A stretch of DNA of 64,000 bases from Triticum aestivum (lineage: Eukaryota; Streptophyta; Magnoliopsida; Poales; Poaceae), in contig NC_057810.1 of assembly GCF_018294505.1 (NCBI RefSeq), positions 681,410,052-681,474,051 of the forward strand, written 5' to 3'. The notes under the pieces were generated by a model. The model saw nothing but the letters and a program-made list of their open reading frames with translations. It ran no database searches and was not told the DNA's origin. Below, piece after piece: positions 1 through 9,699 of this stretch. The position numbers and the translations under genes are program-made. How positions within the stretch are numbered: the stretch's first letter is position 1; each line of letters opens with the position of its first letter.

Positions 1-790
1 GGGAGGCGGTTGCAGGGGCGGCCCGAGCGGTAGAGCTCCGGCGGGCGCGCGGTCGCGGGACAGAGGTTGGGCGCGGGCGCAGTGAGGGCGCCGAGAAGGG
101 ACGCAGTTCGCGGGCGCGCGCGTCGAACGTGGTCGGCGCTACACGGGCGCGACCAGCGCGTGGCCACGGCGGGGTGAGGCGCGGGGTGTCGTGGACGCAT
201 CGGGGCAGAGGGGGAAGAGGAGGACGGACGGCGGCTCACCCCCGTTGCAGGGGAACGCCAGGAGCCGCGGTTGAGGAGGAGGTCGAGGACGACGCAGTGA
301 TGAGGACGAGGCGGCGGGGCGACATCGGGATGAGGTGGCGGGGAGCGGCGATGACGCGGCATCGAGGCTCGGGGCGCCGCGGGGTCGAGCCCCTGATTCA
401 GCTCGGGTCGAGGGGGCGGGTGCCCATGTGGCAGGCGAGACGGAGCAGGCTACGGGGCGGCGGCGGGAATGGGCACCGGCGTCAGGGCACGAGGCAGCGC
501 GGGATGGGGTCCTCCCCGATCCAGATCCAGGCGAGTGTGGGGGAAGACGAGGGAGAGAGTGGGGTTCGTGGGGGGGAGTGGGGATAATGGTTAGGGTTCC
601 CCCCTCCCTCGTGGGGATAAGGCAGGGGTGGGTCGGCCGGCTGGTTGGATGGCCAGCTGGGCCGTTTGGCCCAGTTGGTCAGGGGGGCTCTTCTTTTTTT
701 TGTAGTTTTGTTTTCTGTTTTTATTGTTTTCCCTTTTTCTTTATTTTCTCTACTGTTTTAGCTCATTTTAAAAATATAGGACTTATATAA
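1..790. other. GC-rich block grading into T-rich sequence, probable repeat remnant
   Basis: The first 600 bases are very GC-rich with overlapping open frames on the plus strand that look like composition artefacts: low-complexity Arg/Gly-rich products and no recognisable domain. From about 660 the sequence switches abruptly to a pyrimidine-rich, T-rich tract. This GC-rich leader plus T-rich tract is a pattern I associate with Triticeae LTR retrotransposons, and the Sukkula-type LTR in this window (from 54,250) also has a GC-rich leader. I cannot name a family, and the left end is cut by the window. No gene is called here. Confidence 0.3.
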
Positions 791-899
791 AAACATGGTT
801 TCTTCATGACAAATAGTTAGGGAATATTTTCAACACATCAAACATATTAGTTTTGACTTTTGAAAACTTTAATTGTTTTAACTTTAATTCTAGAATTTG

Positions 900-1690
900 A
901 ACCTATTTCGATCTAATGTGGGATTATCAACAATAATCGAGGTGACGTGGCATCGTTAACACGGGATTACTGTAGCCTGATTACCCGGGCGTCACATAGG
1001 GGGCGGCTATTTATAGCCTAGGGAGCAGCCCGACATGATAAGACATAAATGCCCTTGTCTGATATGACCGTTAGGTGGATAAGATATTTTGGGACAGTTG
1101 GCGCGTAGCACAAAAACGGTCGGAAATTTGACTATCAAATTCCTCAGGGCTATCATGTTTCTCACTGTGTAGGCAATCCGCACTGGCAAATTCCTAACTC
1201 CTCAGTCAGAACAAATTCCTCAGCGACCAGAAGAACTTCGTCTCTGTCACTGAAGAAATTGACTGAACTGTATGAGATTTCCAAAGGCTTCACTCGAAGG
1301 GTTTCGTAGGTGTAGGATTTTGAGTTGAGCATCACTTGGAAATTTTTCCTTAGTATTTCCTCGACCCCATTTAACAGTATGGTGTTTCCTATGACTCAAG
1401 AAAGAGAAAAACAAAACTATGAAAACGAAGTCTTCAAGCTTCATATTCCTCGCATGAATATCAAGTCTTCACGGTAACACCAATTTCTTCACTTTCAAAG
1501 TCTTCATGAAAGTCTTCAAAAATACCAAAATCTTCAGTCAAAGATATTCATTTTTAGGGGTCGACTTTCCCTGTAAATATCAAACTCCTTATAGACTTAT
1601 AGGCCTATGTACACTCACAAACACATTAGTCCCTTAACATATGTTTTCAATACACCAAAATCACTAAGGGGCACTAGATGCACTTACAAC
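900..1690. repeat. Probable LTR-type repeat fragment
   Basis: No coding potential is visible. The stretch contains a TATA-like CTATTTATAGCC near 1,007-1,018 and finishes near 1,690 with GCACTAGATGCACTTACA, a terminus I recall from several Triticeae LTR families. It is followed directly by the small Helitron-like sequence. Family and true ends are not established. Confidence 0.35.
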
Positions 1691-1691
1691 T

Positions 1692-2792
1692 CTCTCAACA
1701 TACATACATGTCATCTCATCATCCAATAATTATTTCTTTTAATATGCATGAGAATTGATTTTTTTTTTGAACAGTGAAAGGGCCCAAGGCCCATACTTCA
1801 TTGGATAAGCATCAAAGCATAGATTACAACAGGACCCAACAGAAAAAGAAAATAACAAGTAAGTCCCTGACTTTTACATGGAGGACCCCAAACTGAGAGC
1901 AAGAAACGCGATCGGGTCCTTGACAGCCGCCTTCTAGATTGAACCTCGCCGCCGCCGGGAACGATCCACTTGGTGCGACGAAATCGCCATAGAAGCATAA
2001 CCTGCTCCGCATGGCCTCCGAGTTGCAGCTGAAACTGCCTCCCATAAGGCACGCAAGCCGGGAGGAATAGATTCGGCCGCCATTCGACCAGAAGAAGCAG
2101 AGCACCAATAAAGACCGCCGGCCAGCCAAGGGCGCCGTAGCTCCACCAAGGAATCCTCTGCTGATAAGCTCGAACTCGATCTGTAGGCTTTAGATTTCTG
2201 CATCTTCCTTGCTCCTCATCCACCCCCATGATGGCCTGAAAAAGCAAGCAGCAGCAGATGGTTGCCCTCCAGATCAGGGAAGATAACATGCTTATTGGAG
2301 AGGGAGAGCTCCTGCCAGATCCACTCCTATCTGCTCCCGTCCTCCATGGACGGTAAGCTCGGGAGGAACCCGGCGAGCACCGAACGCTGCCTGGACGCGT
2401 CGATGGGGAGCTCGGGAACGGCATAACGCTAGACGCCCCGAAGGCAAGACTCTCTCGACTACTAGATTTACTACTACTATATACAGAGGGGGGCCAACCA
2501 CCTATCCCATCATCACGCCGGACGGCAGAGCCGCTGGAGAGAAAGAGGGAAAGGGGCGAAATCAGAGCAAGCAAGACGACTCTCAACGTGTGCGAGTGGA
2601 GAGTCATGCATGAGAATTGCTATTTATATGATCTCTCAACATGCAAAACTTCCCAACTTAAATCATTTAAATAATATTTCTCTTGACATGCATGAGAAAT
2701 ATAATATATTATATCTAATTTAATTTTCATTTAAATTTCATCAAAAAGTATTAAAATCAATCCCTGTAGCAACACATGGGGTATCATCTAGT
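1692..2792 (+). mobile_element. Small non-autonomous Helitron-like element, split by a later insertion
   Basis: The right end (2,760-2,792) has an imperfect short hairpin (CCCTGTAGCAACACATGGGG) followed closely by CTAGT. This is the usual arrangement of a plant Helitron 3' end: a GC hairpin just upstream of CTRR, then a T target. The body is AT-rich and non-coding. The 5' end is placed only approximately, near the TCTCTC at 1,694. Removing the 1,758-2,605 insertion and one target duplication leaves roughly 240 bp. Confidence is limited because the 5' terminus cannot be fixed. Confidence 0.4.
1758..2605 (-). mobile_element. Poly(A)-tailed non-LTR retroelement insertion with 14-bp TSD
   Basis: Read on the minus strand, this 848-bp unit runs from 2,605 down to a poly(A) tail (poly(T) at about 1,759-1,768 on the plus strand). 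It is bounded by perfect 14-bp direct repeats ATGCATGAGAATTG at 1,744-1,757 and 2,606-2,619. These are the marks of target-primed reverse transcription: an A tail, a TSD of more than 10 bp and no terminal repeats. A long open frame runs most of the length on the minus strand, but I recognise no domain and its first ATG lies partly in the target duplication, so I do not call a CDS. It may be a non-autonomous LINE derivative or a retrocopied transcript. Confidence 0.75.
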
Positions 2793-3040
2793 TTATATTA
2801 AAGACTCATCCTTACAAGGAGACCCAGAAACAACAAAATTTACAAATAAGTCCCTCTAGATCCCAACAATGTGGGCATGAGGCGTCCATGACGAGCCGGT
2901 GGCGCGCCACTGCCGCTGCTCGTCCTCGACCTTGAATTTGGAGCCACCCTATTCCGTAGACAGGAAGTCACCGATTCAAATACATTCCAGGAAGTCACCG
3001 CTCCATCCTCTAATTCGCGAACATCTTTGAAAATTGCAAA
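2793..3040. other. Unassigned repeat-like sequence
   Basis: A short stretch between the Helitron-like end and the AT-rich array. It may contain a fragment of another reverse-oriented retroelement (TACAAGGAGACCC near 2,811). The open frames are short and unrecognised. Confidence 0.25.
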
Positions 3041-3430
3041 CATTATTGAAACACATTAACATTTTCCAAAACGACAAACAATTTGAGTTCATAAACATTT
3101 TCTCAAATTTGCAAATGTGTTTCGAAATCACAAACATTTTTTGAATTCACGAACTATTTTGAAGTTCCCAAACATTTTTTGAATTTGTGATTCTTTTTTA
3201 ATTTGTATTTTTTAGAATCATGAACATTTTCAAATTCATGAGTATTTTTCAAAATCACAAATATTTTTCAAATCCATGAACATTTTTCAAAATCACAAGT
3301 ATTTTTAAAATCCACAAACATTTTTAAAAATCACAAAAAAGATTCAAATCTGTGAACTATTTTTGAATTAGTGAACATATTTTAAATTCACAAACATTTT
3401 TTCAAATCCTAAATATTTTTAAATTATTGT
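3040..3430. repeat. AT-rich degenerate short-period repeat
   Basis: Dozens of variants of a motif close to AAACATTTTTCAAATTCA occur at roughly 20-30-base spacing in both orientations. There is no coding capacity. A longer block of the same style lies at 9,700-10,640, at a comparable place downstream of the second F-box/LRR copy. Confidence 0.6.
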
Positions 3431-3584
3431 AACATCGACTTTTTTTACTGTAACTGTATGGCGGAAAAATTTATCTCAACACCAACTCAATGTACATGGT
3501 GAGAATCACCTAGAGAAAAAACAGAGGTCATCAAGGAAGAAGAAAAAGAGGAAGTCGATGGGAGTCGGAGGTTAGTCTTTTGCA

Positions 3585-3624
3585 GGGATAGAATTATCAT
3601 ACTCGCAAAAAAAGGGGTAGAATT
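3585..3624 (+). mobile_element. A-tailed micro-insertion with 11-bp direct repeats
   Basis: The 18-nt insert ATCATACTCGCAAAAAAA (3,596-3,613) lies between GGGATAGAATT (3,585-3,595) and GGGGTAGAATT (3,614-3,624), which differ at one base. It looks like the extreme 3' end of a poly(A) retroelement with a target duplication. It is one of a set in this window. Confidence 0.45.
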
Positions 3625-3718
3625 TGTTTAAAATAGACCGCAGGATGGCGGTGTAACATTGAATAATTAGACTCGTTGTGCACAAACAATGCATATCTGT
3701 TTGAATTTTGTTTAAAAT

Positions 3719-3752
3719 AGAGTAAAGTTTCCTAAAAAAAGAGAGTAAAGTT
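3719..3752 (+). mobile_element. A-tailed micro-insertion with perfect 11-bp direct repeats
   Basis: The 12-nt insert TCCTAAAAAAAG (3,730-3,741) separates two perfect copies of AGAGTAAAGTT (3,719-3,729 and 3,742-3,752). The pattern is the same as at 3,585 and 17,005. Confidence 0.5.
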
Positions 3753-4455
3753 CAACTTTGTGCACTACGTGAGAGGCTGAAATGCGAGCCCATCTGTATC
3801 TGTTTTTTTGCCATTTTTCACAGAATTCGTCTTCTTTCCTGTAACGTAGGTTCACAGTGTGCCCAAAAAAACAAAAGGAAAAACAAGAAAACGCCTTGGT
3901 TCGATCAGTTCCGCTCTGCTTGTTTCGATCAGCTCTGTCCACAACACTTGTTTGATTTGTGCAGCTCGACCCCTGTTTAGAAACCAACTGTGCAGATTTC
4001 GTCTCCAGTTTCAGTGTGCTCAGTGACACCTAATGAACTTTTTTGGGAGGCAAACTCAAAACTCTGCATTCCATTAAGTCCAAAACACAGCAAGGGAAAC
4101 ACCAGCCCCTGATTTATTTATTTGCGAGACACAGCCCCTGATTAAAGAAGCAGACAGATTACAAAGATGATTAAACCTAAGAAAAAGCAAGAACTGATGA
4201 CCTGAACGGTGATGCATAACCTGAAGGGTTGCACAAGCCGCCGAAAGAACCTGGTATCATTACTCAAAATCTGAACTCCACATAGTTTCTCTTGAGCTGC
4301 TCAGACTTCGAGACCATTGTGAAATTCTCAAACCCTGGATGTCTTTACCTGATGGTGGCTTTCTTCAATGGAGCCTTTGTTTAGGCATGTGTTGGCTTCT
4401 CTTGTTATTTAGTTCTCAATGTGTTCGCTTGATGGCGCCTTTTTTACACTACACA
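3753..4455. other. Intergenic, no gene seen
   Basis: Apart from the micro-insertion at 4,103-4,143 there are only short unsupported open frames. Around 4,040-4,080 a T-run followed by sequence like the 3' end of a reverse-oriented retroelement is possible, but I found no target duplication for it. Confidence 0.5.
4103..4143 (-). mobile_element. A-rich micro-insertion, reverse orientation, 12-bp direct repeats
   Basis: CAGCCCCTGATT occurs at 4,103-4,114 and 4,132-4,143. The 17 nt between them read TGTCTCGCAAATAAATA on the minus strand, a pyrimidine/CGC lead followed by an A-rich tail, matching the plus-strand micro-insertions. Confidence 0.45.
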
Positions 4456-5032
4456 AGTGATAGGCTGAGATGCAATACAATAAATGTTTTCTCTGCCGTT
4501 TTGCACAAAAATATCACCATGTGCATGTATGTTCAGTGTAAGAAAGCATTTCTTCCTTGTTTGTAACCCCTTTGCTTTGTTTTCATATTGTGCACATGTG
4601 TTGTGTCGATGAGTTATGAAAAATCCCATCTAGCGCAGAAACTGCTCTAAAGAAACGGTTAGCAGATCGAATCTCCAGGTTTAGTGCGCCCAATGACACC
4701 TGAACCTTAAATATTGCACAAGCAGGCAAAAGAACCTGATCGATATTCTTTTGAAATCCAAACACTGAAGCTATAAGAATAAAATTGTGCAATGTTCGGA
4801 GATCTCAATCAGAGGAAGCAGACCTTACAAATAGGAGCAAAGCAAAGATATTACAAATCAAAGCTACTGTCATCACATAAGCAAGAATTCTGTCTAGAAC
4901 ATGCGAAGCCAATTGGTACTTGTCGCAAGGAAATAGCAGGTGCACCTGTCCTCCCAGTTTACTTGAATAGATTTGGGGTTTCAAACTTCTGCTGATATAT
5001 AATAAACACGAATTAATAGCCAAAGACAGGAT

Positions 5033-6476
5033 TCAGGGCGATCGACGTCTTTTCCTGTTCCTGTTCCTGTTCATTCCTTTTAGACTGTCGTAGCTTTCAA
5101 TCTCTGCCGAGTAGCGAACTGATTTGGCAGCACCATGCACACCTTCCTGAGACATCTGCTGGCAGCCTATAACGGTCAGGGACTCCAACTTCTGTGAACG
5201 TGCCAGCTCAGCCATTCCACGATCTGTCACGTTCTCACATCTGCGGAGGATGAGACTACTCATGCAAGGAGCTTGAATAATGTGACTAATACCAGCATCA
5301 GTTACAGACATGCAATCCATGAGCGCAAGTGTCTTCAGGAACTGTGCGGATGAGAGGCCCTCCATCCCCTCGTCATACAAAATGCTGGCACCATTTAGCA
5401 AAAGAGCACGAATTGGACAAGATTGGACGAGCGCCACAATGCCCTATTTCAGTAGGCCAATCGGGTTCGCAGAATGTGAAGGTGAGCTCAACAGCCTGAA
5501 GCATAGGGCAACTGAGAGCTAGAGCCTTAAGGCTAACATCAGTCAATGGCGTCCTATACTCATAACCTTCACAATGCAGAGGCATGAGCCGAAGTGAGAT
5601 TGTTTTAAGGTTGTTGCACCTCTGAAATAGTGCAATCATCTCATTCTCTTTTAGACCAATAACATACTCCAGGTAAAGTGTCTCCAATGCTTTGCACTTC
5701 CCCAGGAGAAAACGAAGCCCAATTTCTGGCTCTGTTATAATATGAGCCAACCTAAGATCCTTCAAATTATCACAGCAGATGTCATAGCTGTATGGGTAGC
5801 CAGACACAAAGGAGGGATCACTGGCCCCTGTAATTCAGTAATTTCCATTAATCTCGAACTCAAACTTTTGGAGATTCGACCATCCTGGGCCAAACTTTAA
5901 AAGGTCATACTGGCTGATTCCATCGCAATCCTTAACAACAAGTTCCCCCAGTGATCCATACCTCCCAAGGTACTCCAGCCACTCCCTGGTGTCTACTGCC
6001 GTACAGTCAACAAGGTGGAGAACCGAAAGATACCAGCAACCAACCGCCACCCGGAAAATCCCAGTAGAAGTGACTGCTGATGCATGGTCCAGCCTGAGCG
6101 ACCTCAATTTTTTGCAATCAGCTAGATAACCAAGACCAGAGTCACCAATGTATGAGCAGAAGCTTAAAGCAAGATCGGACAGGAAGGGGCAGTGAGAAGA
6201 TAGAACACGGAGGCCTTGGTTGTTCAACTGGTCCCCGTTGCTGGGCTTCCATCCAGAATAGTTGATCTCTACTTTTGCCAAATTGAGGAACCGGGAGAAC
6301 AGCGATACCATGGCTTCTGTAGAAGGGTCGAGTCCACAGCCAACGCGGATAGCATCCCTGTGCTCCGCCTCAACGGTACAGAGCTGCTTCGACACGAGGG
6401 AAAGAGAATTAAGATCACTTGTCTTGGTAATCCTCTTGACGATCTCTGCAAGCAGTGGCTCTGGGAGATCCTCCAT
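5033..6476 (-). pseudogene. F-box/LRR protein pseudogene (tandem copy 1)
   Basis: Homologous along its length to the intact gene at 11,886-13,337. The frame opens at ATG 6,474-6,476 with the F-box (MEDLPEPLLAEIVKRIT) and continues through cysteine-containing leucine-rich repeats. Two lesions break it. An in-frame TGA lies at 5,835-5,837, where the paralogue has TGG, and translation resumes in the same frame beyond it. A 14-bp deletion near 5,442 (the paralogue has CTTCTGTGTGAAGC on the plus strand) shifts the frame for the last third. The remaining sequence is well conserved, so inactivation appears fairly recent. A splice-acceptor-like pyrimidine tract and AG lie at 6,525-6,540 upstream of the ATG, aligned with one in copy 2. 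A truncated F-box-only product could still be made; I consider that unlikely to be functional. Confidence 0.85.
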
Positions 6477-6633
6477 TGAGTATCTCAGCTGCACAACTTG
6501 GGCAGCCTCAAGGTTCGGCAGGCGCTGAAGTAAAGATTCATTATGAGAATGGAACACAGCAAGATAACCAAATGACAGCTGTAAGAGCTACTGTAAAAGG
6601 AAACATCAGTGAAAAATTGAACTTTCAATACTA

Positions 6634-6791
6634 CTCCCTCCGTTCCTAAATGTAAGTCTTTTTAGATATTTCACTACAAACTACATACGAATGTATATAG
6701 ACATATTATAGAATGTAGATTCACTCATTTTGCTCCGTATGTAGTCCATAGTGAAATCTCTAAAAAGACTTACATTTAGGAACCGAGGGAG
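6634..6791. mobile_element. Stowaway-type MITE (158 bp)
   Basis: The termini CTCCCTCCGTTCCTAAATGT and its imperfect inverse (ACATTTAGGAACCGAGGGAG) form inverted repeats that extend through AAGTCTTTTTAGA. TA duplications lie at 6,632-6,633 and 6,792-6,793. It sits in the 5' intron or upstream region of the dead F-box copy. The aligned site in copy 2 (about 13,485-13,500) lacks it, so insertion followed the gene duplication. Confidence 0.9.
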
Positions 6792-7179
6792 TAGTTTGAA
6801 AGATTCATGCGCTTATCTTGACAGTGAATGGTAACCAACTGCAGGCTAATATTTGCATCCAAATCATGGAACAAAAGATACTACAAGGAAAAATTAATCA
6901 AACGACCTAACGTGTGAAATTGCTGCTGGGTGGGGGGTGGGGGAAGGGGATAGTCTAAAAAGTAAAAACACACCAATTAGAAGAGCAAGTCCACGAGATA
7001 ATCAAACATCCACCTGCTGAACTGAACACATGTCTGGAAGGATCGAACCATAGCGATTTCTAGACACTCCAGGGCAGGTTTTAATTATACTGAAAAAAAG
7101 GGTTATTTCCTCTAGAATTTCACAGATATACTGAAAAAAAGGTTTTAATTATACTAAAAAAGGGTTATCTGAACCAATC

Positions 7180-7690
7180 AGATGAAGTTAGCCCATACGC
7201 GGTGGGCTAACTGCATCGGCAGAGCCAAGTACGCGGTGGAAGAACGGATCGCACGCAGACATCGCGGCACGGGATGAACAGAGCTCAGGTGGAATAACCG
7301 GCATCGCCTCGGCTGGCTCAACCAATGTTGCTCGAGCAGGGGAGGGACTGGACCCATATCCGTACCTCGGAGGAGCCGACGAACCAGGAACGGCGGCGCC
7401 AGCCGGAACGGGGAAAGCTGGGCGGGAACGGCGGTGAGCAAGGGGGGCGGATTGAGCGGCGAGGTCGACGGCAAACCCTCGCGGCGAGAGCGTCGGCTGG
7501 CTTGGCGAGCTCGGATGGATTTGTTTTCTTTTTTGGCTCAGATTAGGTACGCAGCAGCAACTAAGGTGGCTTGGGCTTCGGCCGGACTTGATGATGCGGC
7601 CCATATTCGACCCCAACTAACTGAATCTCGTACTAAACAAAATTAATTTTGGTCTAAAAAAACCAAACCGACTCTAATGAACAAGGAAAA
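7180..7690 (-). promoter_or_regulatory. 5' leader/first-exon region of F-box copy 1
   Basis: GC-rich block homologous to 13,930-14,290, the leader of copy 2. Conserved landmarks include CATCGCCTCGGCTGGCTCA and GATGATGCGGCCCATATTCG. On the minus strand the open frame across the block ends before the F-box exon, so it is better read as an untranslated first exon plus promoter than as protein-coding. No TATA box is assigned. Confidence 0.5.
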
Positions 7691-8379
7691 AAAAGCATCG
7701 CACTTAGTACGTGTGATCGGAATGTGTGCCTAAGTGAATTCGTTGTTGCCTTAATTTAACATTTAAGAAACAACAAAGCAAGTAGAAGAATCGGCATCGC
7801 CTCGATCGGCTGGCTCAACCAATGTTGCTCGAGAAGGGAAAGTAATAGACCCAAATCCGTACCTCGCAGGAGCTGACGAACCAGAAGAGGAGGCGCTGAT
7901 CCAAAGGGGAGAGCTGAGTGGCAACGACGGTGCTAAAGATTGGAAGGAATGGCTGAGAAACCTCCGCGTCGAGGTCGAGTGGTCGACAACAAAACCCCCA
8001 CCTTCCTCATGACATGAGTAATACTACCTCCGTCCGGGTTTTTAGGTCCCCTTGGTGCCGCACGCTCGTACCACATTTACAGGGCCGCTCCCTCGGGCGC
8101 CATGCAAAAAGTGAAGGCGCTGCGTCTTTCCAAAGCGCAATCAATTCAAAGCTGCTGGCGTATAGCTTGCATGCAGATGGGCTATTACTAATACTACTCC
8201 ACCCCGCAATACTAGTACTCCACCCCGCAGAAGCACGAACAGACGCGAGCGCGACCAGCACGCCGCGGCCACCCACGCGACAGCTTGCGAGCATGCCGCC
8301 GCGACCGAAGACGGAGAAAACGGGGCTTCGCCGCCGCCGGCGAGAGGATGCGCTGCATCACGTCGTCCATACTGCGGCG

Positions 8380-8620
8380 GAGGTAGGCGTGGACGACGTG
8401 GCGCTGGCGCAGCACGCCGTCGAGGTCGATCCTAACGCGGAGACCCAGGCGGGGCGGGGCTTGGATGCGCCGCCGCCCGACCTCGTCGTTGGTGGGCACG
8501 CAGAGCTCGGCGTCGACGATGGGGCGCTCGTCGAGCATGGCGTCGAGGTCGATCCTGACGCGGAGACCCAGACGAAGCTCGGCTTGGAGGTGCCAGCGCA
8601 CGCAGAGCTCGTCGTTGGTG
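8380..8620 (+). repeat. Two approximately 120-bp GC-rich direct repeats
   Basis: The block GTCGAGGTCGATCCT(A/G)ACGC with its flanks occurs twice about 117 bp apart (around 8,419 and 8,539). Each copy is bordered by CACGCAGAGCTCG-type sequence. Both strands stay open through the repeats, so coding cannot be inferred from openness alone. The plus-strand frame reads a repeated VEVDP(N/D)AETQ unit. Confidence 0.6.
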
Positions 8621-8655
8621 ATGCGACTCGGGGTACTCAGGTAAGTGTTCATGGT

Positions 8656-9054
8656 TTATTTATGCTTGTCATGTTGATGCATGCTAGCCCAGAACGCACC
8701 GCCGTCGTGCGCGCCGAGAGCACCTCCGTCATGCGCGCCGAAAACTTCATGCCCGGTGAAGCCACTCCCGCCGAGCCATCCAACAGCTTGTGTACGACCG
8801 GCAAGACCGAGCCGCCCATGAGTGCGTCCTCCGCTTGAGCTTGATGGGAGCGATCCGCGGCTCGGGTCAAAAGCTCCTCGCCGGCGTCCTGCTAGACCTA
8901 GCGGAGGAAGGCCGACGACGCGAGCTCCAACTTGTGGTCCTCCGGCGCCCACTCCGCCGCCGGCAGTCCCATCGTGCCCACGTCCAAACGCCTCCCCTTC
9001 GCCGCCGCCGTCCTCTAAGTCTACTGGAGGTAGGTTTAGATCAAAAAACGCCAT
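8656..9054 (-). pseudogene. Possible truncated transposase N-terminus inside the mariner-like element
   Basis: The minus-strand frame from ATG 9,052-9,054 runs to 8,656 (about 132 residues). It begins with an EAR-like FDLNLPP motif followed by Gly-rich, acidic low-complexity sequence, then repeats of GAHDGG near the C-terminus. Nothing resembling a helix-turn-helix or DDD catalytic core follows. The transposase assignment rests only on position inside a mariner-like element and the DLN motif. It could equally be captured host sequence. Confidence 0.25.
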
Positions 9055-9617
9055 GGAGTTCTGGAAGAAGGACGAGAACGAATGAGTACGATTAAGCATG
9101 CATCATGTGTTGTTCTTATAAGGAGAATTTGAAGCTGTGTCGATGGCCGTGGCGCCATTTTTTCTCTGGCCGAGCTTTGATCGATCCGTGGCATCGTGAA
9201 TTGACCAATGGATGGTTGATCGATCCGTGGCATGATGAATTGTCCAATGGATGCTAGCGAGGGAGCAAGCTGATTGGGTCACGACGCCCACGCCGGATCA
9301 TGCAAGCGAGAGTACTGCATGCACGCGTGCAAGGAAAAAGCGAAGCGTTGCATGCATGCAGTAATAACTGCGCGAAGCTCGTTGGCCGTCGCTCTGCCAC
9401 AATATCTGCTGCTGCTGCAGCAGATCCTGCCTTGGTCAGTGCGTTCCGGTCGGGGGGACTTAAAAACCCGAACGGAGGTAGTATGCCGCAGCAGCAACAA
9501 CAACAAAGTTGGCTTGAGCTTAGCCCGACTTGATGATGAGGCCCATATTCCACTGGGGAGTTAGTGATCGGAATGTGTGCTAGTAAATCAATCTGTTGGG
9601 AGCGTTTATCTCGCATG

Positions 9618-9658
9618 TAACGAAATAGATTCCCTCAAAAAAATCTAACAAAATAGAT
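9618..9658 (+). mobile_element. A-tailed micro-insertion with 13-bp direct repeats
   Basis: TAACGAAATAGAT (9,618-9,630) and TAACAAAATAGAT (9,646-9,658) flank TCCCTCAAAAAAATC. There is one mismatch between the repeats. It is in the same class as the other micro-insertions, although two bases follow the A-run. Confidence 0.4.
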
Positions 9659-9699
9659 GGACGACTAGCCTCAGGTGACACTATTGCGGGTCGGACCAT

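Larger units (their letters stand above)
4456..7660 (-). repeat. Tandem duplication unit 1 of the F-box/LRR locus
   Basis: This unit includes 3' flank, coding region, 5' intron and leader exon, and is homologous to 11,030-14,290. Alignable landmarks on both sides of the coding region include TTTTCTCTGCC and GGTTAGCAGATC in the 3' flank, and GGCCCATATTCGACC in the 5' leader. The spacing between units is about 6.6 kb. Unit 1 carries a MITE that unit 2 lacks. Confidence 0.8.
8024..9481 (-). mobile_element. Mariner/Stowaway-like element, 1.46 kb, non-autonomous
   Basis: Terminal inverted repeats begin CTACCTCCGTCCGGGTTTTT at 8,024 and, inverted with few differences, end at 9,481. TA duplications lie at 8,022-8,023 and 9,482-9,483. 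At 1.46 kb it is too short for a complete plant mariner transposase gene. On the minus strand an ATG at 9,052-9,054 opens a product starting MAFFDLNLPPVD; a short DLN-type N-terminus is something I associate with grass mariner transposases, from memory. No catalytic DDD region is visible. The interior also carries a GC-rich pair of about 120-bp repeats (8,380-8,620). It is best read as a deletion derivative, possibly with captured sequence. Confidence 0.7.
7785..9600 (-). repeat. Extra, interrupted copy of the F-box 5' leader
   Basis: 7,785-8,021 repeats the 7,300-7,540 leader (GGCATCGCCTCG, TGGCTCAACCAATGTTGCTCGAG, ACCCAAATCCGTACCTC). 9,484-9,600 repeats 7,550-7,740 (GCAGCAGCAA, ACTTGATGATG, GTGATCGGAATGTGTGC). 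The two halves are separated exactly by the element at 8,024-9,481. The leader was therefore duplicated about 450 bp upstream and then split by a transposon. Confidence 0.75.

Noticed and set aside
129..790. Open frames in the GC-rich start of the window
   Set aside because: Low-complexity Arg/Gly/Pro products overlap in more than one frame and have no recognisable domain; GC-rich DNA has few stop codons.
1798..2607. 269-residue minus-strand frame inside the non-LTR insertion as a host gene
   Set aside because: Its ATG overlaps the target duplication and no domain is seen; it is described as part of the mobile element instead.
5835..5837. The stop in F-box copy 1 as part of an intron
   Set aside because: The frame resumes with identical spacing to the intronless paralogue and no GT...AG pair would remove it without loss of conserved codons; the 14-bp deletion would remain in any case.
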